DNA of 24,139 bases from Sphingomonadaceae bacterium (GCA_019239785.1 JAFAZM010000300.1:1-24139), one strand, 5' to 3'. Numbered from the stretch's first letter, positions 1 to 7,322 are shown. Translations and numbers: made by a program. The notes: generated from the sequence alone by a model not told the origin.

Positions 1-177
1 CGGCGCAACCGCGGCCACCGCGCGGCGGCGATTCTCGGCAATCGCCTCGCGGTCGTCGCCCGAGCCGAGGCCCACGTTCAGGCCGGCGCAGATTCCCTCC
101 GAGGCGCCCCCGCGTCGGCCGAGGAAGCCATGCGGCACGCCCGCCAAAGCGGCGGCCTGAATCACTTCGACTTTCAT
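1..177 (-). CDS. pgeF: PgeF/YfiH-family protein (laccase-domain, peptidoglycan editing factor), N-terminal part
   Basis: Only the first 59 codons are in the window; the gene runs off the left edge. Seen: residues 16-24 read HGFLGRRGG, followed by SEGICAGLNVGLGSGDD (26-42) and ENRRR. This is the N-terminal signature of the YfiH/PgeF (formerly 'multicopper polyphenol oxidase' or laccase-domain) family. Family knowledge: these are cytoplasmic zinc enzymes that remove misincorporated residues from muropeptide precursors or act on purine nucleosides; the zinc ligands lie further downstream and cannot be checked here. The ATG (175-177) overlaps the TGA of the upstream GNAT gene as ATGA, so it is probably translationally coupled and is the last visible gene of the lgt operon. 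Family assignment is firm; the exact substrate is not. Confidence 0.88.
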   Translation of the reverse strand, partial: MKVEVIQAAALAGVPHGFLGRRGGASEGICAGLNVGLGSGDDREAIAENRRRAVAAVAP

Positions 178-683
178 AACCTTGCCCTGAGAATGATGTC
201 CTGATCGGCGTGGTTGCCGACCATGAAGATATAGGGCCCGACCTCCTCGAAGCCGTAGCGCGCGTAGAAGCGCCGGGCGCGGTGATTCTCGGTGAAGACC
301 GAAAGATAGAGTTCCTCGGCGCCGCGCCCGCGCGCCGTCTCCAGCACCCAGTCCATCAGCGTCTGGGCGATTCCGGCGCCATGCCAGGCCTTCCTGAGGT
401 AGAGCTGGCTGAGCTCGGCCGCCGCGCCTGCGGGCGTGACCGGCAAGGTCACCGGGCCGAGCTTCGCATAGCCGGCGAGCACGCCTCCCACCTCGCCGAC
501 GCGGAAGGCGATATCGGGATCGGCCAGCTCGCGCGCCCAATCCTCGAGCGAGAAGCGGGAGAGGAAGAGAGCGAGGTCCTCCGGCGCGTAGAGATGGCCG
601 AACGTCTCGGTGAAGCTCTCGTCGAACAGTGCGTCGAGCGCGGCCGCATCGGCCGGCACAGCATTGCGGTATGAGACAATCAT
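174..683 (-). CDS. GNAT-family N-acetyltransferase
   Basis: A 169-residue single-domain protein with the GNAT fold. Acetyl-CoA binding motif A is visible at residues 94-110 (LYLRKAWHGAGIAQTLM, a variant of the usual R/Q-x-x-G-x-G/A loop), preceded by a beta-strand ending AAAELSQ. Motif B follows at about 125-145 (LYLSVFTENHRARRFYARYGF), with the conserved Asn and the Tyr of the FY pair. Family knowledge: these transfer an acetyl group from acetyl-CoA to an amine on a small molecule, peptide or ribosomal protein; the acceptor cannot be read from sequence. Its ATG (681-683) shares one base with the midA-like stop (TGATG) and its stop overlaps the pgeF start, so it sits inside a co-translated four-gene operon. 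Confidence 0.88.
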   Translation of the reverse strand: MIVSYRNAVPADAAALDALFDESFTETFGHLYAPEDLALFLSRFSLEDWARELADPDIAFRVGEVGGVLAGYAKLGPVTLPVTPAGAAAELSQLYLRKAWHGAGIAQTLMDWVLETARGRGAEELYLSVFTENHRARRFYARYGFEEVGPYIFMVGNHADQDIILRARL

Positions 684-1657
684 CAGAACCCCGCCGGCTC
701 GGGCCAGTTCGGCGCGACCAGGGCCATGACCTTGAACAGCCGGCCCATCCGGTCGGGGCCGGTGAGCCGCTCGCGGGCGGCGGCGATCTCGGCGCCGCGC
801 TCCGGGGCGGCCTTGGCGAGCGCAGCGGCGCGCAGCTTGATCCCCAGCGCGTTGAGCCAGACGCCCTGCGGCGCCGGGCCGAACACGCGCACGCCCGCAG
901 CCCGCGCCGCGACGGCGAGCGCGTGGAAATCGACATGGGCGGTGAGGTCGCGCTCGCCGGGCGCCTCGAACGGATCGGCATAGGCATGGCGAAACACCGC
1001 CTGCAGCGTGTCGCCGATGCCGGGCCGGTCGTGCCCGTAATCGACGATCAGCGCCGCGCCCCCCTGCGCGGCGAGCCGGCGGGCGAGCGCGTCGACGATC
1101 TCGAGCGCGGCCGGCGAGGTCTCGGTCTCGACCTGCCCGTCGCGGACGAAGCCGCCTTCATAGCGGACACGAAGCTCGCGCCCGCCCTCGAACTGGCGCA
1201 CCGGCAGCGCATCGAAGAATTCGTTGGCGACGATGAGCAGCGGATCGCGGTCCGGCAGGGTGGCGAGGCCGTCGTGCCAGCGCGCGGAGAGCCGCTCCGC
1301 CTGGGCGGCGCGCAGGACCGGGCTGGTCTCGATCAGCTCGACCGGCGGCGCCAGGCCGGCGCCGCGCATCGCCCGCAGCGCGTCCTCCGCCAGCGTGCCG
1401 CGGCCCGGCCCAAGCTCGACGTAGCGGGCCGCCATCGGCCGGCCGGCGCGGCGCCAGAGGTCGGCGAGCCAGAGGCCGATCAGCTCGCCGAACATCTGGC
1501 TGATCTCGGGTGCGGTGGTGAAATCGCCGTCCGCGCCGAACGGATCGCGGGTCGCGTAATAATGCGCGTTCGCCTCGGCCATGTAATCGGCGACTTCGAT
1601 CGGGCCTTCTGCGGCGATGCGGGCCCTCAGCCGCGCCTCAAGCGGCCGCTGGCTCAT
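683..1657 (-). CDS. SAM-dependent methyltransferase, MidA/NDUFAF7 (DUF185) family
   Basis: A 324-residue protein typical in length for the family. Seen: an N-terminal GPIEVADYMAEAN segment (18-30), the family hallmark GDFTTAPEISQMFGE (44-58), and SAM-binding motif I ELGPGRGTL (81-89). Further along are VANEFFDALPVRQF and the VDYGH motif, both typical of this family. Family knowledge: mitochondrial NDUFAF7 symmetrically dimethylates an arginine of complex I subunit NDUFS2; alphaproteobacterial members are presumed to do the same or similar protein methylation. The start lies 20 bases inside the lgt reading frame, so translation probably follows lgt; I see no strong ribosome binding site. It is followed by the GNAT gene with a one-base overlap. 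Confidence 0.92.
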   Translation of the reverse strand: MSQRPLEARLRARIAAEGPIEVADYMAEANAHYYATRDPFGADGDFTTAPEISQMFGELIGLWLADLWRRAGRPMAARYVELGPGRGTLAEDALRAMRGAGLAPPVELIETSPVLRAAQAERLSARWHDGLATLPDRDPLLIVANEFFDALPVRQFEGGRELRVRYEGGFVRDGQVETETSPAALEIVDALARRLAAQGGAALIVDYGHDRPGIGDTLQAVFRHAYADPFEAPGERDLTAHVDFHALAVAARAAGVRVFGPAPQGVWLNALGIKLRAAALAKAAPERGAEIAAARERLTGPDRMGRLFKVMALVAPNWPEPAGF

Positions 1658-2516
1658 CGGCCGGCACGGGCGTCACGCGGTCGGCACGCTTCTTCGCGGT
1701 GAGCACGAAATAGAGGCCGAGGAGGATCATCGGCAGCGACAGCCACTGGCCCATATGGAGATGGGTCACCTGGGCGAAATGGACGAGATGCTCGTCGGGC
1801 TCGCGGATGAACTCGACCGCGAAGCGGCTGAGCCCGTAGACGAGCAGGAAGGCGCCGACCAGCTTGCCGGGCTGGTAGCGGGCGCGGGTCTTCCAGAACA
1901 TCCAGGCCAGCACCGCGAACAGCAGCACGCCTTCGAGCAGCGCCTCGTAGATCTGGCTGGGATGGCGCGGCAGCGCGCCGCCGGTCGGGAAGACCACCCC
2001 CCAGGGCAAATCGGTCGGCGCGCCCCAGAGCTCGCCGTTCACGAAATTGGCGAGGCGGCCCAGGAACAGGCCGAAGGGCGTGCAGCAGGCGACATAATCG
2101 TGGATTCGCAGCCAATCGAGCTTCTGCCGCCAGGCGAGATAGAGGATGCCGAGGCTGACCCCGATCACGCCGCCATGGAAGGACATGCCCCCGTCCCAGA
2201 GCTTGATGATCTCCAGCGGATGCTCGAAATATTCGCCCGGCTTGTAGAACAGCACATAGCCGAGCCGGCCGCCGAGGATGACGCCGAGCGTGCCGTAGAA
2301 GACGAGATCGTCGGCATGGCGCCGGGCCATCGGGGCGCCGGGCTGGCGCAGCAGGATGAGCAGGTACCACCAGCCCAGGATGATCCCGAACAGATAGGCC
2401 ATGGAATACCAGCGCAAGGCCAGCGGCCCGAGATGGACGATCACCGGATCGATCCCGAACGGGCCGCGTAGCGGCTCCATCGTTGTTGCCATCGCTGTCA
2501 GTAAGGCGTCGATCAA
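1638..2516 (-). CDS. lgt: Prolipoprotein diacylglyceryl transferase
   Basis: Transfers diacylglycerol from phosphatidylglycerol to the lipobox cysteine of prolipoproteins, the first step of lipoprotein maturation in the inner membrane. Seen: 292 residues, multiple hydrophobic segments, the Lgt signature GRLANFVNGELWG at 153-165, the HGG motif at 114-116, a conserved-looking GGRLGYVLFY (82-91), and C-terminal GLSRFAVEFIREPDEH. I chose the TTG start (2514-2516) because GGGGGAA lies 4 bases before it; the in-frame ATGs at codons 9 and 13 lack a Shine-Dalgarno sequence. First gene of the minus-strand operon lgt - midA-like - GNAT - pgeF. It diverges from the acyl-CoA synthetase across an 80-bp gap (2517-2595) that must hold both promoters. 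Confidence 0.96.
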   Translation of the reverse strand: MIDALLTAMATTMEPLRGPFGIDPVIVHLGPLALRWYSMAYLFGIILGWWYLLILLRQPGAPMARRHADDLVFYGTLGVILGGRLGYVLFYKPGEYFEHPLEIIKLWDGGMSFHGGVIGVSLGILYLAWRQKLDWLRIHDYVACCTPFGLFLGRLANFVNGELWGAPTDLPWGVVFPTGGALPRHPSQIYEALLEGVLLFAVLAWMFWKTRARYQPGKLVGAFLLVYGLSRFAVEFIREPDEHLVHFAQVTHLHMGQWLSLPMILLGLYFVLTAKKRADRVTPVPADEPAAA

Positions 2517-2595
2517 GGCTTCCCCCTGCGGGCTCGCGCCTTCATAGAGGGGGTCGGAAAAAAGGCAAAGCCAGGGACGAGGACGAGGAGCCTAA

Positions 2596-4281
2596 ATGCC
2601 AAGCGCGCTCGATCGTGAGTATGACGAGGTCCTTGCCCAGGTCACGGGCCCCAACGGCCGCATCCAGCTCGGCCGCGACGCGCAGGGACGGGTGATCGTC
2701 ACCAACCTGCCGGCGACGCTCCCGGTCCTGTTCGACGCTTTCTCGATCCTCCACGGCGCCCAGGATGCGATCATCGCCGGCGAGGAAAGGATCGCCTTCG
2801 CGGCGCTGGATACGGCGGCGACGAAGCTCGCCCATGTCCTCGCCGGCGGCTGGAACCTCGCCAAGGGCGAGCGCGTCGCGATTGCGATGCGCAACTGCCC
2901 CGCCTGGATCGCCGCTTACATGGCGGTGCTGAAGGCGGGCGGCATCGCCACTTTGATCAACGGCTGGTGGCAGCCCGAGGAGATGCGCCACGCTCTGGCG
3001 CTCACCGAACCCGCCTTGATCATCGCGGACCAGGCCCGCGCCGAGCGGTTCGCGGCCGGCGGCTGCACGGTCCCGACCGTCGCGCTGCCGGTCGAGCGGC
3101 CGCTCGGCGAGGCGCTGGCGCCGCTGCTGGCGCGCGGCACTGAGGCCGAGCTGCCGCAGATCGCGCCGGAAGACGATGCGACGATCCTCTTCACCTCGGG
3201 CTCGACCGGCCTCGCCAAGGGCGCGGTCTCGACGCACCGCGCCGTCACCACCGGCGTCTATGCCTATGCGATCGGGCTCGCGACCCTGCTCGGGATCAGG
3301 GAGCGGGAGGGCCAAGCGGTGGCGCCCACGCCCAAGACCCTGGTCAACGTGCCGCTGTTCCACGTCACCGGCGAGGTGCCGGTGCTGCTGAACAGCTTCG
3401 TGATCGGCCGGACGATGGTGCTGATGCCGAAATGGGATGCCGGCGAGGCGCTGCGGCTGATCGAGAGGGAGAAGATCACCTATTTCGTCGGCGTGCCGAC
3501 GATGAGCCTGGAGCTGATGCAGCATCCCGACCGCGACAAATACGACCTCTCCTCGCTGACCGACATCGCCGCCGGCGGCGCCGCCCGGCCGGTCTCCCAT
3601 GTCGAGCGGCTGGAGCAGGCGTTCAAGGGCGCGCAGCCGGCGCTCGGCTACGGTCTCACCGAGACCAATGCGGTCGGCTGCAGCAACTTCTGGTCCAATT
3701 ATCACGACAAGCCGGCCTCGACCGGGCGGCCGCACAAGCCGATCGTCGAGCTGGCGATCCTCGGCGAGGGCGACCGCCATTTGCCGCGCGGCGAGCGCGG
3801 CGAGGTCGCGATCCGCTCCGCGGCAAACGTCCGCGGCTATTGGCAGGACGAGGCCGCCACGAAGGCCGCGTTCACCGCGGACCTCTATCTGAAGACCGGC
3901 GACGTCGGCTATCTGGACGAGGACGATTATCTGTTCATCGTCGACCGCAAGAAGGACATCATCATCCGCGGCGGCGAGAATATCAGCGTGCAGGAGGTCG
4001 AGGCCGCGATCTACGCCCATCCGGGCGTCAACGAAGCCTCGGTGTTCGGAGTCCCCGACGAGCGGCTCGGCGAGGTCCCCGCCGCCGTGGTCTACAGCGA
4101 GGATGGGTCGGTCGAGAAGGGGGAGCTGCTCGATTTCCTCGGCAAGCAGCTCGCCCGCTTCAAGCTGCCCGAGCATCTCTGGGTCTCCGAGACGCCGCTG
4201 CCCAAGCTCGGCACCGGCAAGATCGACAAGGTCTCGCTGCGCCGGCTCTACGGCCGGGAGACCGCGGGCGCCGGGGGCTAG
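2596..4281 (+). CDS. AMP-binding acyl-CoA synthetase (class I adenylate-forming, fatty-acyl-CoA ligase type)
   Basis: A 561-residue ANL-superfamily ligase that activates a carboxylate as an acyl-AMP and transfers it to CoA. Seen in order: phosphate-binding loop LFTSGSTGLAKG (198-209), YGLTE (352-356), GEVAIRS, the hinge region TGDVGYLDEDDYLFIVDRKK (434-453) with the conserved Asp and Arg, then IIIRGGENI, and the catalytic-lysine motif GTGKIDK (539-545). No carrier-protein or membrane domain. Start ATG has GAGGAG 6 bases upstream. Domain and length fit FadD-like or medium/long-chain acyl-CoA synthetases, but the substrate cannot be told. It stands alone, with a large palindrome downstream. Divergent from lgt. 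Confidence 0.93.
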   Translation: MPSALDREYDEVLAQVTGPNGRIQLGRDAQGRVIVTNLPATLPVLFDAFSILHGAQDAIIAGEERIAFAALDTAATKLAHVLAGGWNLAKGERVAIAMRNCPAWIAAYMAVLKAGGIATLINGWWQPEEMRHALALTEPALIIADQARAERFAAGGCTVPTVALPVERPLGEALAPLLARGTEAELPQIAPEDDATILFTSGSTGLAKGAVSTHRAVTTGVYAYAIGLATLLGIREREGQAVAPTPKTLVNVPLFHVTGEVPVLLNSFVIGRTMVLMPKWDAGEALRLIEREKITYFVGVPTMSLELMQHPDRDKYDLSSLTDIAAGGAARPVSHVERLEQAFKGAQPALGYGLTETNAVGCSNFWSNYHDKPASTGRPHKPIVELAILGEGDRHLPRGERGEVAIRSAANVRGYWQDEAATKAAFTADLYLKTGDVGYLDEDDYLFIVDRKKDIIIRGGENISVQEVEAAIYAHPGVNEASVFGVPDERLGEVPAAVVYSEDGSVEKGELLDFLGKQLARFKLPEHLWVSETPLPKLGTGKIDKVSLRRLYGRETAGAGG

Positions 4282-4300
4282 GAAACTGGCGCCTGAAAAT

Positions 4301-4443
4301 CCTCCCCCAAGGGGGGAGGGGGACCGCCGCCGAAGGCGGTGGTGGAGGGGTGTCAGCGCCTGAAGCAAATCCTCGGACGCTGATACCCCACCACCAGCCT
4401 TCGCCTGCGGCTACGGCCGGTCCCCCTCCCCTTTCAGGGGAGG
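4301..4443. repeat. Long imperfect palindrome, dispersed-repeat-like, between convergent genes
   Basis: The left arm (4301-4357) and the right arm (4379-4443) are imperfect reverse complements of each other over about 57-65 bases. Each starts or ends with a G/C-tract hairpin (CCTCCCCCAAGGGGGGAGG left; CCTCCCCTTTCAGGGGAGG right) and then carries an ACCGCC...GGCGGTGGTGGAGGGG-type segment ending in TCAGCG. The central 21 bases are unpaired. It lies between the convergent acyl-CoA synthetase and exbD-like genes, so it could end transcription from both sides. Structure resembles two head-to-head copies of a short intergenic repeat of the kind common in alphaproteobacteria; the family name is not claimed. 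Confidence 0.8.
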
Positions 4444-4474
4444 AGCTGAGAAGGGACTGCTCCCGTACGCTCGC

Positions 4475-4903
4475 TCACCGGTCCATCCCTGCGGCGAACC
4501 TTTCATTGCCGACGAAGCCGAGCCGGGTGACCCCGGCGCGGCGGATCTCGGCGAGCACCTGGTCGACCCGTTCGTAGCGCGCCTCGCCGTCGGCATAGAG
4601 CTCGAGCACCGGCTGGGCCGGATCGGCCTGGAAGGCGACGAGCCGCGCCGGCAGGGCGGCGGCCGGCAGCGCCCGGCCGTCCCAGGCGAGCGCGCCCGAC
4701 GGCTGGATGGCGAGCCGATGGACCGGCGGCGGCGTGCGCGGCACGGACGGCGTGGGCAGGTCGAGCGGCACCTTGTGCGTGCTCATCGGGATCGTAACGA
4801 TCAGCATGATCAGGATCACGAGCATCATGTCGATGAGCGGCGTCGTGTTGATGGCGGCGATCGGGACGAACTCGTTTTGCGGCGGCGGAACGATGCGGGT
4901 CAT
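4475..4903 (-). CDS. ExbD/TolR-family biopolymer transport protein
   Basis: A 142-residue inner-membrane protein. One N-terminal transmembrane segment (about 24-41) contains the family's key aspartate in INTTPLIDMMLVILIMLIVT (Asp25, matching the functional Asp25 of E. coli ExbD). The rest is a small periplasmic domain ending LGFVGNERF, a frequent ExbD/TolR C-terminal pattern. Family knowledge: with ExbB/TolQ it uses the proton gradient to drive TonB- or TolA-dependent events. Odd: no exbB/tolQ or tonB partner is adjacent, so it must work with products encoded elsewhere. AGGAGAGG sits 7 bases before the ATG. Its upstream region carries a TATAAT and a perfect palindrome (see those entries), suggesting its own regulated promoter. 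Confidence 0.9.
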   Translation of the reverse strand: MTRIVPPPQNEFVPIAAINTTPLIDMMLVILIMLIVTIPMSTHKVPLDLPTPSVPRTPPPVHRLAIQPSGALAWDGRALPAAALPARLVAFQADPAQPVLELYADGEARYERVDQVLAEIRRAGVTRLGFVGNERFAAGMDR

Positions 4904-4934
4904 TTTTCCTCTCCTTCGACCGACTATGCATTTT

Positions 4935-4946
4935 ATGATATATCAT
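4935..4946. promoter_or_regulatory. Perfect 12-bp palindrome ATGATATATCAT, candidate operator of the exbD-like gene
   Basis: ATGATATATCAT is its own reverse complement and lies in a short, very AT-rich stretch within GC-rich DNA. It overlaps the end of a minus-strand TATAAT (4945-4950) and lies 32 bases upstream of the exbD-like ATG, roughly where the transcription start should be. That position suits a repressor site. Which regulator binds is unknown. It could also affect the plus-strand gene at 5035. Confidence 0.55.
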
Positions 4947-4950
4947 TATA
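4945..4950 (-). promoter_or_regulatory. Candidate -10 box (TATAAT) for the exbD-like gene
   Basis: Read on the minus strand, 4950-4945 is TATAAT, 42 bases before the start codon. I do not see a good -35 (TTGACA-like) hexamer at the usual 16-18 base distance, so promoter use is likely but may need an activator or an alternative upstream contact. Confidence 0.5.
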
Positions 4951-5034
4951 TGAAATTTGCTAGTCCGATTTCGGCTTTCGCGAGGCAGGACGGCGGGCTA
5001 GCCTTGCACGCGGTGCAGGGGGCGTCCGGGGCAA

Positions 5035-5544
5035 GTGTCTGAGTTTCTGCCGATCATATTCGGGGCCGGCCTCGCGCTGAGCGCGGCCGCGATCCTGCTG
5101 CTCACCTGGCTGCTGGTCCGCGAGCGGGGCGCGCGGCGGGCCGCCGAGGCCGCCCTGGCCGCGGCGCGGGAGGCGGCGGACGCGCGGGCCGAGCGGCTCG
5201 GCCTGCTCGACCGGCGCCGCGCCGCGATCGCGCCGCTCGAATCGCTCTGGCTCACCTGGACCGGCGGCCGCCTGCCCGACGAGAAGCTGCTGACCGAGGC
5301 AGCGCGCGCGCTCGCCGAGGCGCGGCTGCTGTTCGGCGATCCGCTCCAGGCCGAGCTCGACGATGCCGCTCTGCTGATCGTCGAGCATGTCCAGGGGCTG
5401 GACCGGCAGCGCGCGGCGGTCGACGCCGGCCGCTTCGGCGAGCGGGCCGACCTCATCGCCGAGGAGATCGAGCGCGAGCGGCGGCTGCGGCCGATCGTCG
5501 CGGAGCTGCGCCAGCGCCTGGTCGAGGCGACGCGCCCCTCCTGA
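5035..5544 (+). CDS. Hypothetical protein with N-terminal membrane anchor and long charged helix
   Basis: Not recognised as a named family. 169 residues: one transmembrane segment at about 6-27 (PIIFGAGLALSAAAILLLTW), followed by an Arg/Glu/Ala-rich, almost uninterrupted helical stretch (28-70) that looks like a coiled coil, then a mixed Leu-rich region (75-165) also predicted by eye to be helical. The start is GTG with CGGGG just upstream; no in-frame ATG nearby fits better, because the hydrophobic segment begins at once. Codon use (strong third-position GC) matches its neighbours, so it is probably a real gene. It is followed 44 bases later by the KTSC gene on the same strand and may be co-transcribed with it. 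Confidence 0.7.
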   Translation: MSEFLPIIFGAGLALSAAAILLLTWLLVRERGARRAAEAALAAAREAADARAERLGLLDRRRAAIAPLESLWLTWTGGRLPDEKLLTEAARALAEARLLFGDPLQAELDDAALLIVEHVQGLDRQRAAVDAGRFGERADLIAEEIERERRLRPIVAELRQRLVEATRPS

Positions 5545-5588
5545 CGCCCGGGAACCCGGGGCCGGCGGCCGCGCGTTCTGCCGGCATC

Positions 5589-5789
5589 ATGCCGTCGACC
5601 GTCATCAGGGCTCACCATTACGATCCCGCCGCCCGGGAGCTGGAGGTGCTGTTCACCACCGGGCGGCGCTACGTCTATCGGGACGTGCCGCAGGAGGAGG
5701 TCGACGCCTTCCGCGCCGCGTTCAGCAAAGGCCGCTACTTCAACGCCCATATCCGCGACGCCTATGATTATGCCGAGCTCGCCGCCTGA
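5589..5789 (+). CDS. KTSC-domain protein
   Basis: A 66-residue protein made up of little more than one KTSC domain. Seen: an I/V-x-x-x-x-Y-D start (VIRAHHYDPAARELEVLF), then TTGRRYVYRDVP and the highly typical SKGRYFNAHIRDAYDY near the end. Family knowledge: KTSC domains occur alone or fused to RNA- or nucleic-acid-related enzymes; function is unproven. Length is normal for stand-alone members. The start ATG at 5589 has no strong Shine-Dalgarno sequence; a GC-rich inverted repeat (CCCGGGAACCCGGG) lies in the 44-bp gap before it. Confidence 0.85.
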   Translation: MPSTVIRAHHYDPAARELEVLFTTGRRYVYRDVPQEEVDAFRAAFSKGRYFNAHIRDAYDYAELAA

Positions 5790-5797
5790 ACCCCAGA

Positions 5798-5828
5798 TGA
5801 ACCGGGCGTAGTCCCGAGTTCACGCAAC
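5798..5828 (+). promoter_or_regulatory. Upstream element TGAAC-N15-GTTCA-CGCAAC of the glycine-zipper gene (copy 1)
   Basis: TGAAC (5798-5802) and GTTCA (5818-5822) form an inverted repeat with a 15-base spacer, followed by CGCAAC. The spacer contains GGCGTAGT. An almost identical element with the same spacer lies upstream of the gene at 7533. In both cases GTTCA begins 78-79 bases before the start codon, and a TTCGTT block follows 25-26 bases after the start of GTTCA. The repeated spacing argues for a shared promoter or operator. The regulator is not known. Confidence 0.65.
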
Positions 5829-5895
5829 CCCCTCCGCCGCGCTTCGTTGATAGACGCGTCCCCCCTGCCCCGGGGTCCCACCAGAGGAGTAAGTC

Positions 5896-6423
5896 ATGCG
5901 TAAGCTCATTCTCGTTGCTGTCATGGCGACGGCCGCGGCCCCGGTCGCCCTGTCGGCCCCGGCCAGCGCCCAATATTACACCGCACGCAGCGAGGCGCGC
6001 GATTGCTGGCGCGATTTGCGCAACACGCAGAGCCGCAGCGAATATTGGCGCCTGCGCCGACAGTGCGAGCGCCGGGTCGCCAGCGCCCAGGATCGCGACT
6101 GGCGGACCTACAACCGCTACGACTGGAACCGGCCCGCCGCGGGCGGCAATTATTACGCCGACGATTATTATCGCGACGGCCGCTACTATGGCGAACGCCG
6201 GCTGAGCTACAACGACCGGGTCTATCGCGGCCGCGACGGCCGTTATTATTGCCGCCGCAGCGACGGCACGACCGGCCTGATCGTCGGCGCCGGCGTCGGC
6301 GCTTTGGTCGGCAATGCGCTCGACAATGGCCGCTCGAGCCTGCTCGGGACCGTGCTCGGCGCCGCGGCGGGCGGCGCGATCGGCTCTTCGATCGATCGCA
6401 ACAGCGACATCCGCTGCCGCTGA
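5896..6423 (+). CDS. Secreted glycine-zipper protein with C-X19-C motif
   Basis: 175 residues, exported. Signal peptide 1-26 (MRKLILVAVMATAAAPVALS, cleavage after PASA before QYY). The mature N-terminus carries a basic helical region with two cysteines 20 residues apart (Cys37-Cys57; CWRDLRN...SEYWRLRRQC), then a Tyr/Arg/Asp-rich linker, YYCRRSDGT, and a glycine-zipper segment (about 130-168: GLIVGAGVGALVGNAL...LGTVLGAAAGGAIGSSI) of the Rickettsia 17-kDa/2TM type. Family knowledge: glycine-zipper proteins insert in or associate with the outer membrane. There is no lipobox cysteine, so it is probably soluble or self-inserting rather than a lipoprotein. AGAGGAG lies 7 bases upstream of the ATG. 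A strong terminator follows. It is related in its N-terminal half to the gene at 7533. Confidence 0.85.
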   Translation: MRKLILVAVMATAAAPVALSAPASAQYYTARSEARDCWRDLRNTQSRSEYWRLRRQCERRVASAQDRDWRTYNRYDWNRPAAGGNYYADDYYRDGRYYGERRLSYNDRVYRGRDGRYYCRRSDGTTGLIVGAGVGALVGNALDNGRSSLLGTVLGAAAGGAIGSSIDRNSDIRCR

Positions 6424-6443
6424 GCCCACAGGCTTTGAAAGAT

Positions 6444-6471
6444 GGGGCGCCCTCGCCGGGCGCCCCTTTTT
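6444..6471 (+). terminator. Rho-independent terminator of the glycine-zipper gene
   Basis: A 9-bp perfect GC stem (GGGGCGCCC, 6444-6452, with GGGCGCCCC, 6458-6466), a five-base loop TCGCC, and TTTTT at 6467-6471. It starts 20 bases after the stop codon. It also touches the stop codon of the opposite-strand DUF486 gene and may work weakly for it, since the minus strand has only a broken T run (ATCTTTC). Confidence 0.92.
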
Positions 6472-6806
6472 CATTTCCCGACGAAGAGAAAGCCCGCCGC
6501 GGCGAGGATGCAGGCGAAGGCGGCGAGATGCCGCCAGTGCAGCGGCTCGCCGAGCACCAGCACCATGAACACGCCGAACACGGTGAGCGTGATCGCCTCC
6601 TGCGCGACCTTGAGCTGGCCGCCGCTCCAGCCGCTCGCATAGCCGAGCCGGTTGGCCGGCACCGCCAGGCAATATTCGACCAGGGCGATCGCCCAGCTGA
6701 TCAGGATCACGGTGAGCAGCGGCTTGTCCATGCCGCCCTTCAGATGCCAGTACCAAGCGATCGTCATGAAGATGTTCGAGGCGAGCAGCAGGAGCAGCAC
6801 GGGCAT
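6471..6806 (-). CDS. DMT-superfamily membrane protein, DUF486 family
   Basis: 111 residues from the chosen start. Four hydrophobic segments span most of the protein: about 2-17 (PVLLLLLASNIFMTIAWYWH), 26-45, 62-80 (AITLTVFGVFMVLVLGE) and 86-109. The pattern SNIFMTIAWYWHLK at the N-terminus and the E-Y-C-L-A-V-P-A-N-R-x-G segment are hallmarks of the DUF486 family, small relatives of drug/metabolite transporters. Substrate unknown. The reading frame stays open to 6851, but I prefer the ATG at 6806 because GAAGG sits 8 bases upstream and the family starts right before this hydrophobic segment; a GTG at 6821 is an alternative. It converges on the glycine-zipper gene across its terminator. Confidence 0.85.
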   Translation of the reverse strand: MPVLLLLLASNIFMTIAWYWHLKGGMDKPLLTVILISWAIALVEYCLAVPANRLGYASGWSGGQLKVAQEAITLTVFGVFMVLVLGEPLHWRHLAAFACILAAAGFLFVGK

Positions 6807-6884
6807 GAGCGGGACCTTCACCGAGGGGAGCCTTCGTCCTCGCCAACGCACGGTCGCATGTAAAGGCGGCCGCCGGCCCCCAGC

Positions 6885-7304
6885 TCAATCGAAGCGCGGC
6901 GCGATGTCGGTCCGGTAGATGTGCCAGCGCCGCTCTGCGGCCGTCGCGCCCGGAATCGGATGAACCATGCGCATGGTCACGCTGCCTCGCTCGCTGAACG
7001 ACCGGCCGCTGCGCAGCCGTCCGTAGATCCGGACCGGCACTTCGGTGTAGCTGGAGCCCGCGGCGCCGTCCGCATCGCCGGCCCGGCCGACCCGTGCATG
7101 ATAGGAGAGATAGGGCCGGAACGCTGCGGCAAACCTCCGCAGCGGCATGTCGTTCAGCCGCAGCCGCAGCGCCGCGGCATGTTCATGCCGGCCGAGCAGG
7201 GCGAAATAGTGCCTGAGCACCTGCTCGGGCTCCGGCCCGGCGGCGCGCGCGGGGGCGGCGCCGGCAAGGCACAGCGCGATCAGACAGAGCAGCCGCACGG
7301 CCAC
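6885..7304 (-). CDS. Secreted protein of unknown function
   Basis: 139 residues. A signal peptide is clear (MAVRLLCLIALCLAGAAPAR, cleavage likely after ARA). The mature part starts GPEPEQVLRHYFALLGRHEH, an amphipathic helix like the first helix of NTF2-like folds, and continues with beta-rich stretches (YTEVPVRIYGRLRSG, RGSVTMRMVHP, RRWHIYRTDI). This suggests, but does not prove, a small periplasmic NTF2-like or cystatin-like protein. The start is GTG with a perfect AGGAGG 6 bases upstream; that decides the start over the next GTG. A near-perfect palindrome lies just upstream. Confidence 0.75.
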   Translation of the reverse strand: MAVRLLCLIALCLAGAAPARAAGPEPEQVLRHYFALLGRHEHAAALRLRLNDMPLRRFAAAFRPYLSYHARVGRAGDADGAAGSSYTEVPVRIYGRLRSGRSFSERGSVTMRMVHPIPGATAAERRWHIYRTDIAPRFD

Positions 7305-7322
7305 GATACACCTCCTCCACCG

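Noticed and set aside
2542..4368. Long (608-codon) antisense frame opposite the acyl-CoA synthetase
   Set aside because: Arg/Asp/Gly/His-rich low-complexity translation typical of the antisense of a high-GC gene; the plus strand has all ligase motifs and a ribosome binding site.
5798..5822. EcfG general-stress promoter or LexA box
   Set aside because: TGAAC-N15-GTTCA differs from GGAAC-N16/17-CGTT in sequence and spacing, and alphaproteobacterial LexA boxes are direct GTTC repeats seven bases apart, not inverted repeats 15 apart.
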